DNA from: Miniimonas arenae
GTDB taxonomy: Bacteria; Actinomycetota; Actinomycetes; Actinomycetales; Beutenbergiaceae
Reading direction: 5' to 3'
NCBI RefSeq assembly: GCF_006351005.1
Contig: NZ_VENP01000009.1
Span: forward strand, 1-64,000
DNA: 64,000 bases
Below, piece after piece: positions 57,791-64,000 of the stretch (position 1 is its first letter; each line of letters opens with the position of its first letter). The position numbers were made by a program, and so were the translations under genes. Under the pieces are notes generated by a model. The model made no database searches. It saw nothing but the letters and a program-made list of their open reading frames with translations, and had not been told where the DNA came from.

Positions 57791-60700
57791 CTACAGGTCC
57801 GACGGCGGCGCGTCCGCCAGCTGCACCACGCGCACCCCAGCGTCGCGTGTCACGAGCTGCGCCCGACCCGGGATCGCCCGCCGCGCCCGCACGGTCCCGA
57901 TCAGCGGTCCCTCGCCGGGGTCGCCCGAGAGCAAGATGCCCGTGGCGCCGAGGTCGCGCATCGTCTGCAGCAGCGGCTCGAACTGCGCCCGCGCGGCGCC
58001 GCCCGAACGCCGGGTCACGAGGATGCGCAGGCCGATGTCGCGCGCGTGCGGCAGGAGCGGCACGAGCGGGGTCAGCGGGTTGCCGGTGCTCGTCGCCACG
58101 AGGTCGTAGTCGTCGACGAGCAGCGTGACGAGCGCCCCCGTCCACCACGACCGGTCCCGCAGCTGCGCCGGCGTGATGTCCGGACCGGGCAGGCGGGTGC
58201 GCAGGAACTGCGCGAGGCCGGCGATCTGCTCGGTGGTCTGCTCCGCCGTCGTGAAGTACCCCGCGAGGTACTCGGGCGGCACCTCGCCCAGCAGCGCGCG
58301 CCGGTAGTCGACCACGAAGATCTGCCCCTGCTTCGGCGTCACCGTGCGCTGCGCCTCGCGCGCCATGGCGCGCAGGAACGTCGACTTGCCGGAGTCCGAC
58401 TCGCCGAACAGGTACGCGAACGGCGCCTCGTCGAGGTCGAGCGTGACCGGCCGAAGCGTCGCCTCGTCGACACCAAGCAGGAGGCCCGACGGCGAGCCCG
58501 CGTCCGCAGCGGCCGTCGCCGCTCCCGTGCCCGCGCCCCCGGCATCGGCGCCGGCGCCAGCCGCATCCGCGACCCCGGCCATCTCCCGCACCCGCGTGAG
58601 CGTGACCCGCTCGGGCAGCAGCCGCAGCTTGGGCGGCGTCGGGCCGTCCCACGCGGCGGTCACGCTCTCGACGAGGTCCTCCACGCCGGTGGACAACGTG
58701 TCGGGCCGGGAGTCGCCGTCGAGCCGCGGCAGGGCGAGCAGCATGGGCCGGCCGGCGGGCGTGAGGCCGTGGCCGGGGCGCCCGGTGGGCACCGTGTCGG
58801 CGACGCGGCGCCGGTGCACCGAGTCCGTGGTCTCCCCGAGGCGCAGCTCGATGCGGGTCCCGAGCAGATCCTTGATCGCGGCGCGGAAGTCCATCCACCG
58901 CGTGCCCGAGACGAGCACGTGCACGCCGTAGGTGAGCCCGCGGCCCGCGATCGCCTGGATCTGCGTGGTGAGGTCGTCGTACTCGGTGCGCAGCGTGCTC
59001 CAGCCGTCCACCACGAGGTAGACGTCGCCGTACCCGTCGTCGACCGCACCCGGGCCGGTGCGGCCCGGCGTGCGCCGCCGGCGGTAGGTCTCGACCGAGT
59101 CGATGCCGGCGGTGGCGAACAGCCGCTCGCGCGCGTCGAGGATCGTCGTCACCTCGGCGACCGTGCGACGCAGGACGTCCTCCTCGCCGCGCACCGCGAC
59201 CCCCGCGACGTGCGCGAGGTCCCGCATCGACGTGAACGTGCCGCCCCCGAGGTCGAGCACGAAGATCTGGGCCTCGACCGGCGTCCTGGTCAGCGCGATC
59301 GCGCCGACCACGGTGCGCAGCGCCGTGCTCTTGCCGCTGCGGGGTCCGCCGACCACCGCGAGGTTCCCGCCCGCGCCGTCGAGCGAGATCGTGAAGACCT
59401 CGCGGCGCTGCTCGAGCGGCAGGTCCGTGATGCCGAGCGGCAGCAGGCCCGAGGCGCGCCACCCGGGGGAGTAGAGCCCGAGACCCGGCTCGACGGCGAG
59501 GTCCGGCGCGAGGTCGTCGAGCGTCGCCGGCTCGGCCAGCGGCGGGAGCCACACCTGGTGGGCCGCGGGACCGCGCCCGGCCATCCGCTGCACCGCGATG
59601 TCGAACGTGGCGGGCTCGTCCGCCGCGGGCTGCTGTCCCTCCGCGCTCTGGCCGTCGCCGCTCGCGGAGCCGGCGTCCCGGCGCGAGGACGCCCCGGGCG
59701 GCAGCGGCACGGGAGCCGCGGTGAACGGTGCGAGGTCCGCGGAGGCGACGGCGCGGGCCGGGCCCTGCGCGAGGCCGCGGGAGGGCGGCGGTGCTGAGAC
59801 GTAGGCGGCTCGGAAGCGGATGAGGGTCGCGGGGTCCGGCCGCAGGTAGCCGACGCCGGGGACGGGCGGCAGGGTGTGCGCGTCCGGGACGCCGAGGACC
59901 TGACGGGACTCGCTCGCGGAGAACGTGCGCAGGCCGATCCGGTAGGACAGGTGCGACTCGAGGCCGCGCAGGCGGCCCTCGTCGAGCCGCTGCGAGGACA
60001 GCAGCAGGTGGATGCGCAGCGAGCGACCCACCCGGCCGATCGCGGCGAAGAGGTCCGCGAACTCGGGCTTCGCGGCGAGCATCTCGGTGAACTCGTCGCA
60101 CACGATGAGCAGCGTGGGCAGCGGCGCGAGGTCGGTGCGCCCCGCGAGCCGGGCCCGCTCGTACTCGGCGACGTTCGTGAACGGGCCCGTGGCGCGCAGG
60201 AGCTCCTGCCGGCGGGTCAGCTCGCCCTGGATCGCCTCCTGCATGCGGTCCACGAGCGAGAGCTCCTCGCTGAGGTTGGTGATCACGGCCGAGACGTGCG
60301 GCAGGTCGGACATGCCGGCGAACGTCGCACCACCCTTGAAGTCGATGAGGACGAGGTTGAGGTCCTCCGAGGAGTGCGTCATCGTCAGCGCGAGCACGAG
60401 GGTGCGCAGCACCTCCGACTTGCCCGAGCCGGTCGCCCCGATGATGAGCCCGTGCGGACCCATGCCGCCCTCGGCGGACTCCTTGAGGTCCAGCACGGCG
60501 GGGGCGCCGTTGCTCGTGACGCCGAACGGCACGCGCAGCCGGTCACGCGCGGTGCGGGGCGCCCACGACGTCGCGACGTCGAGCTCGCGCACGTCCGGGA
60601 GGCCGAGGAGGTCCGTGAGCTCGCCGCTGCGGGCCTCGCCCGACCCGCGCTCGTCCTCCGCGCTGGGCAGGCCGCGCCGGGTCAGTCGGCGTGCGGCCGC

Positions 60701-61855
60701 CTCCGCGTCGGCCACCGACATCGCGTCGGGACGCACGAGCGCGGCCGAGTAGCCGCCGTGCAGGAGCTCGGCCTGCCACTCCTCGCCCGCGCCGCGCAGC
60801 AGCAGTCGGGCCTGGTGCGGCCCGATGTCGGCCGTCCACGTGCGAGGGATCGAGACGACGGTCGCCCCCTGGACGCCCGTGACGAGGCCGTGGTCGGGGG
60901 GCAGGGGTACGCCGTCGAGCACGAGCAGGACGTGCGGGAGCACCTGGTCGGCGACCGGGGAGAACGGCCGTCGGCCCGCCGTCGGCAGCAGGTCGAGCAC
61001 CTCGCGCGCGTCGGTGCCGACGAGGCGGACGGGGCCGCCGCCGTCGAGCTCGTCCGGCGACCACGCGTGGGGCAGCCACTTCACCCACTCCCAGTCCGCG
61101 GCGTGCTCGCCGTCGGTCACGACGGCGAGCCGCAGCGAGCCGGGTCCGCTGAAGGTCGCGAGGTGGACCAGCATGGCGCGCAGCAGCGCGCGTGAGCGCG
61201 CGCCGTCGCCGGCGACCTCGAGGTGCGTGAGCTGCTGCAGGTCGACGAGGGTGGGGACGTCGTGCTGCACCTCGTGGGTGAGCAGGAAGCGGTGCGCCGC
61301 GGACGCCGCGACGGGGTCCAGCTGGGCGAGCGGCGCTGTCTCGGGCGGCTCGAGCGTCACGGCCAGCGGCGCGTCGCCGGTGCCGATGCGCGCGTGCAGG
61401 AAGTCCGGGTCGGCGGCCGCACGCTCCCAGACGCGGGAGCCGTCCTCCGCGAGCAGGGCGAGCGCGGTCGGGTCCGGCAGCCGCCACTGCGCGTTGCGGC
61501 GCTGCCGGCTCGCCGCGTTGCGCACGCTGGTGCGCAGGTCGGCGAGGTAGGACAGGTACTCCCGGCGCGAGGCGTAGACGGCCGAGCGGTGCTGGGAGCG
61601 CTGGCGCACGAGGTTGACCGCGACGAACCCGAGCGAGGCGATGAGGATGCCCGCGCCGAGCATGATCCGCAGCGGTGAGATCGGCTGCTGCGCAAAGACG
61701 ATGAGCGCGATCGAGCCGACCGATCCCACGACCGGCATCGCCGTCATGAGGACCGAGCTGCCCGAGTCCGCCCGGACGATCTCCGGCGGCGGCTCCAGCG
61801 TGATCGTCCCCTCGGGGACGGTCGGCGCCGGGATGCGCGTCGACTCCTCGTCCAT
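57791..61855 (-). CDS. eccC: EccC-like FtsK/SpoIIIE ATPase of a type VII secretion-like system
   Basis: Motor ATPase expected to drive export of WXG100-type substrates. The 1354-residue protein combines two N-terminal membrane helices (about 35-85) with three FtsK/SpoIIIE domains: Walker A motifs GATGSGKS near residue 470, GGPRSGKS near 834 and GESDSGKS near 1150. Domain 1 has NLVLIDFKGGATF and the Walker B LLIVCDEFTEML, so it is probably the active ATPase; domains 2 and 3 look less canonical, as in other EccC proteins. Fused EccCa-EccCb layout matches the non-mycobacterial form. ATG at 61853-61855. It is convergent with the transglutaminase-fold gene and divergent from the EccD-like gene. 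Confidence 0.9.
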   Translation of the reverse strand: MDEESTRIPAPTVPEGTITLEPPPEIVRADSGSSVLMTAMPVVGSVGSIALIVFAQQPISPLRIMLGAGILIASLGFVAVNLVRQRSQHRSAVYASRREYLSYLADLRTSVRNAASRQRRNAQWRLPDPTALALLAEDGSRVWERAAADPDFLHARIGTGDAPLAVTLEPPETAPLAQLDPVAASAAHRFLLTHEVQHDVPTLVDLQQLTHLEVAGDGARSRALLRAMLVHLATFSGPGSLRLAVVTDGEHAADWEWVKWLPHAWSPDELDGGGPVRLVGTDAREVLDLLPTAGRRPFSPVADQVLPHVLLVLDGVPLPPDHGLVTGVQGATVVSIPRTWTADIGPHQARLLLRGAGEEWQAELLHGGYSAALVRPDAMSVADAEAAARRLTRRGLPSAEDERGSGEARSGELTDLLGLPDVRELDVATSWAPRTARDRLRVPFGVTSNGAPAVLDLKESAEGGMGPHGLIIGATGSGKSEVLRTLVLALTMTHSSEDLNLVLIDFKGGATFAGMSDLPHVSAVITNLSEELSLVDRMQEAIQGELTRRQELLRATGPFTNVAEYERARLAGRTDLAPLPTLLIVCDEFTEMLAAKPEFADLFAAIGRVGRSLRIHLLLSSQRLDEGRLRGLESHLSYRIGLRTFSASESRQVLGVPDAHTLPPVPGVGYLRPDPATLIRFRAAYVSAPPPSRGLAQGPARAVASADLAPFTAAPVPLPPGASSRRDAGSASGDGQSAEGQQPAADEPATFDIAVQRMAGRGPAAHQVWLPPLAEPATLDDLAPDLAVEPGLGLYSPGWRASGLLPLGITDLPLEQRREVFTISLDGAGGNLAVVGGPRSGKSTALRTVVGAIALTRTPVEAQIFVLDLGGGTFTSMRDLAHVAGVAVRGEEDVLRRTVAEVTTILDARERLFATAGIDSVETYRRRRTPGRTGPGAVDDGYGDVYLVVDGWSTLRTEYDDLTTQIQAIAGRGLTYGVHVLVSGTRWMDFRAAIKDLLGTRIELRLGETTDSVHRRRVADTVPTGRPGHGLTPAGRPMLLALPRLDGDSRPDTLSTGVEDLVESVTAAWDGPTPPKLRLLPERVTLTRVREMAGVADAAGAGADAGGAGTGAATAAADAGSPSGLLLGVDEATLRPVTLDLDEAPFAYLFGESDSGKSTFLRAMAREAQRTVTPKQGQIFVVDYRRALLGEVPPEYLAGYFTTAEQTTEQIAGLAQFLRTRLPGPDITPAQLRDRSWWTGALVTLLVDDYDLVATSTGNPLTPLVPLLPHARDIGLRILVTRRSGGAARAQFEPLLQTMRDLGATGILLSGDPGEGPLIGTVRARRAIPGRAQLVTRDAGVRVVQLADAPPSDL

Positions 61856-61889
61856 GGCCCTCCGCCCTCGTGCGCGTTCCCGACGACCC

Positions 61890-61895
61890 TAGACT
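61890..61895 (+). promoter_or_regulatory. -10 box before the EccD-like gene
   Basis: TAGACT fits the TANNNT pattern in the roughly 100-bp gap between the divergent eccC and eccD-like genes. Confidence 0.4.
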
Positions 61896-61959
61896 CATCG
61901 AGGGCTGGACATCGGCTCCAGACCGCGCAGCGGCACACCGGCGGGGGGTGGACGAGCAG

Positions 61960-63402
61960 ATGGAGGCCGACCTCATCGCGCTGACCGTCCTGTCCCCGCG
62001 CGGGCGTCGGGACGTGGTCGTGCGGCCCGACGTCCGGGTCGGTCAGCTCTCCGACGCGCTCGACGCCGGGAACGCGCGCAGCGCCACGCCCCTGCGGACC
62101 GTGACGGGTGACCCGCTCGCGCGGGACGCACGGCTGGGCTCGGTCGTGCGCAGCGGCGACACCCTCGTGACCGCCCCCGACGAGCCCGCCGCCGGCGCAC
62201 CGAGAGGCCGCCCGGGTCGGCGTCCGGGGGGCCGACCGGGCGGCGCCCGGCCGGGTGGACGAGGAGCCCGCGCCGGCGCCGGAGTCGGCCCGTTCGGCCG
62301 TCGGACCGGCACATCCGGTGCGTCTGGCCTGTCGGGCGTGCTCGCGGCCCCGACCGTCCCCCTCGCCTGGGCGGGCGTCGGCCTGCTCGTGCTCGCCGTC
62401 GCCGCCCGGCTGCTGGACCTCGCCGCGCCCGCCGGGCCACGGCCGTGGCTCGCGGGCGGCGCGGGCGCGCTGGCGCTCGCGATCGCGCTGCTCCCCGTCC
62501 AGCGCGGCCCGGCCGCCGACCCGGTCGCCGCGGCGTGCTGGCTCGCCGGGACGCTCGCGGGCGCCTCGGTCGTCGGCCCCGACACCGGCGCCGGGCTCAT
62601 GCTGCCCGTCACGGTGGGACTGCTCGCGGGCACGGTCGCGAGCGCGCTGCGCGTCATCCGGGCGGGCGGCGGGGGCGACGCGCTCGCCCGGGTGCTGCTC
62701 GCCGTCGGCGGCGTCGGCGCGCTGGGCGGCGTGGTGGCCGTGCTGCTCGAACGCCCGTACCCGGCCGCGCTCCTCCTCGGGTTCGTGCCGCTCGCGCTGC
62801 GCGCCGCGCCGGCCGTGAGCCTCGACGTCCCCGACCCGGTCCTGCTCGACCCGGAGCCCGCCCAGCGCACCGCGCTCGGGGTGCGGGAGCGAATCGACCC
62901 GGCGCCGGCGAGCGTGCGGGCGCGGACCGTGGACGCGGTCGTCTCCGACGCCGTGCACCGCCGAGCCGTCACCGTCGTCGTCCTCGCGCTCGCCGCAGCG
63001 CTGCTCGCGACGGTCGCCGCCGTCCTCCTGCCCGCGGGCACGCTCGAGCGGATCACGACGGCGACGCTCACCTTCGCCGTCGCGCTCGCCCTCGCGCTCG
63101 TGCCCCGCCGCGACCGGGACGCCGTCACGCGGTGGGCGCCGCGGGCCGCAGCGCTGCTCGTCCTCGCGGTCGCCGTCGCGGTCGCGCTGGTCTGCGGGGT
63201 GTCTCCGGTCGCGCTCGCCGTGGCCGCGCTCGTCGCGGCCGCCATCGCCGTCGGGGTCGCCGCCGCGAGTGCGCGCGACTGGCGCTCGCTGCGCGCCTCG
63301 CGGCTCGCCGACGCCGTCGAGTCGCTCGCCGTGGTGCTCTCGCCCGCGCTCGGCGTCGTCGCGGTGGGTACCGTCGGTCTTCTCATGGAGCTTCCCTCGT
63401 GA
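61960..63402 (+). CDS. eccD: EccD-like type VII secretion membrane protein
   Basis: Probable membrane channel component. The protein (about 480 residues) starts with a ubiquitin-like YukD domain (residues 1-75: LIALTVLSPRGRRDVVVRPDVRVGQLSDAL, then LRTVTGDPLARDARLGSVVRSGDTLV), a Gly/Arg-rich linker, and about ten to eleven membrane helices to the C terminus, the EccD arrangement. The start is uncertain: ATG 61960 has a G-run at suitable distance, GTG 61948 is four codons upstream, and the frame is open to 61870. It overlaps the RDD gene by four bases. No EccB, EccE, mycosin or WXG100 gene is visible in the window. Confidence 0.78.
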   Translation: MEADLIALTVLSPRGRRDVVVRPDVRVGQLSDALDAGNARSATPLRTVTGDPLARDARLGSVVRSGDTLVTAPDEPAAGAPRGRPGRRPGGRPGGARPGGRGARAGAGVGPFGRRTGTSGASGLSGVLAAPTVPLAWAGVGLLVLAVAARLLDLAAPAGPRPWLAGGAGALALAIALLPVQRGPAADPVAAACWLAGTLAGASVVGPDTGAGLMLPVTVGLLAGTVASALRVIRAGGGGDALARVLLAVGGVGALGGVVAVLLERPYPAALLLGFVPLALRAAPAVSLDVPDPVLLDPEPAQRTALGVRERIDPAPASVRARTVDAVVSDAVHRRAVTVVVLALAAALLATVAAVLLPAGTLERITTATLTFAVALALALVPRRDRDAVTRWAPRAAALLVLAVAVAVALVCGVSPVALAVAALVAAAIAVGVAAASARDWRSLRASRLADAVESLAVVLSPALGVVAVGTVGLLMELPS

Positions 63403-64000
63403 CTCACACCCCGAGCACCCGGACCGCGTGGCTGCGCGGCGACGACACGCTGCCCGCGAGCGGGCTCAGCGGGATCGTCGCCCCGGCCGGCGACGGAGCC
63501 GGTGGGCCCCGCCCGCTGCCGGCCGCCACCACCGAGCGGCGGATCGGTGCGTACCTCATCGACCTCGTCGTCGTGGCGCTGCCCGCGGTGGTCGCGTGGT
63601 TCGTGTGGCGCTCGGTGCCGCTCGCCGTCGTGCTCGTGCTCGAGGTGGCCGCGGCGGGAGCGCTGGTCGAGGCGCGGACGGGTGCCACCGCGGGCAAGGC
63701 GATCCTGCGGCTGCGTGCCGCGCAGCTCGACCGGCCCTTCGCGCCCGGCCTGCGGCGCGAGGCGCCCCGCGCGGGTCTGCTGGGTGCGGCCCACGTCGTG
63801 CCGTTCGGGCCGCTCGTGCTGCTCCTCGTGCGCGACCGGTCCGGGCGGTACTGGCACGACGTCGTGGCGCGTACTCGCGTCGTCGCGCCGACGGCGGGTG
63901 CCTCGGTGAGGGCCGCGGGCGTCGGCGCGGCGGGCGTCGGCGGTGCCGTCGTGCCGGGCGGAGCGGGCACGGGCCGCGTGCGGGGTCAGGTGGGCGCTGC
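63399..64000 (+). CDS. RDD-family membrane protein, partial
   Basis: The frame opens at GTG 63399 inside the eccD-like stop and runs off the window end, giving 200 residues without a stop. RDD landmarks are ERRIGAYLIDLVVVALP (residues 50-66), GATAGKAILRLRA and DRSGRYWHDVVARTRVV, which hold the conserved Arg and Asp residues. Two or three membrane helices are visible, and the visible C-terminal part is Gly/Ala/Val-rich. RDD proteins accompany several actinobacterial type VII-like loci; some family members transport ions, but the role here is unknown. Confidence 0.82.
   Translation, partial: MTHTPSTRTAWLRGDDTLPASGLSGIVAPAGDGAGGPRPLPAATTERRIGAYLIDLVVVALPAVVAWFVWRSVPLAVVLVLEVAAAGALVEARTGATAGKAILRLRAAQLDRPFAPGLRREAPRAGLLGAAHVVPFGPLVLLLVRDRSGRYWHDVVARTRVVAPTAGASVRAAGVGAAGVGGAVVPGGAGTGRVRGQVGA

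Noticed and set aside
1-64000. tRNA, rRNA and insertion sequence genes
   Set aside because: No T-loop/acceptor patterns, rRNA segments or transposase motifs were found by eye; a covariance-model scan would settle the RNAs.

Overview
The window is about 74-75% G+C, uses GTG starts freely, packs genes into runs with ATGA/GTGA overlaps, and has many -10 boxes of the TANNNT type placed 5-8 nt before a start codon (leaderless transcripts). Together with the families present (DUF3349 beside PiT, DUF1540, a Pls/PosA-type synthetase, an EccC/EccD-type locus) this points to an actinobacterium of the order Micrococcales, most like Cellulomonadaceae or Promicromonosporaceae. That placement is inference. 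I saw no rRNA, tRNA, CRISPR array, phage or transposase gene.

Layout. 1-7.7 kb: a MarR regulator divergent from a Bcr/CflA drug exporter; a Fes-like siderophore esterase; an F420/NADP-type reductase with a textbook promoter; a scar where the last residues of a KdpE-type regulator abut a 5'-truncated beta-glucuronidase; a LON-domain protein; and a DUF1684 protein. 8.07-16.3 kb: one tightly coupled run of eight genes (three luciferase-like monooxygenases, an NtaA/SnaA/DszA monooxygenase among them, two flavin reductases, an M20 amidohydrolase, an ATP-grasp ligase, and a further luciferase-like enzyme), probably for breaking down sulfur or N-acyl conjugates. 16.3-23 kb: two coupled alpha/beta hydrolases, an S9 peptidase, an SDR and an AglD/UPF0104 membrane protein. 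23.3-25.8 kb: a PiT phosphate transporter operon with a small membrane protein and two DUF3349 proteins, syntenic with the mycobacterial pitA locus. 26-32.8 kb: an EF-G-like protein lacking the P-loop lysine, then three small membrane-anchored proteins and a polytopic membrane protein coupled to a hydrolase.

32.9-39.5 kb is the most interesting metabolic region: a 1364-residue A-T-six-TM-three-C-domain protein of the epsilon-poly-lysine synthetase (Pls) architecture, followed by an M1 metallopeptidase and an Sfp-type phosphopantetheinyl transferase, which together would make a complete make/activate/trim set for a homopoly(amino acid). The adenylation pocket I read (D-A-E-S-I-G-T-V-V-K) resembles lysine codes. 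39.8-43.3 kb: a DUF1540 metal-binding protein with a palindromic operator-like site, a putative leaderless Cys-containing leader peptide, an oxidoreductase and an ATP-dependent DNA ligase. 43.4-64 kb: a type VII-secretion-like locus: FHA protein, Ser/Thr kinase, giant Ig-like/FnIII surface protein, a 37-residue coupled small ORF, MoxR ATPase, DUF58, a transglutaminase-fold protein that has lost its catalytic triad, EccC (opposite strand), EccD-like protein and an RDD protein cut by the window end.

Two dispersed DNA signals cross these regions. One is a family of 134-142 bp intergenic elements built as two direct repeats, a core with GCAGGTC, then two inverted copies (2118-2253, 18253-18394, 38574-38715, and a related structure at 57552-57735); two of these are exactly 142 bp long with identical 18-bp ends. 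The other is a GC-rich short repeat around GCCCGACGGCGAGC that occurs in both orientations and different frames, mostly in linkers and gene ends, and that has expanded into tandem arrays twice.
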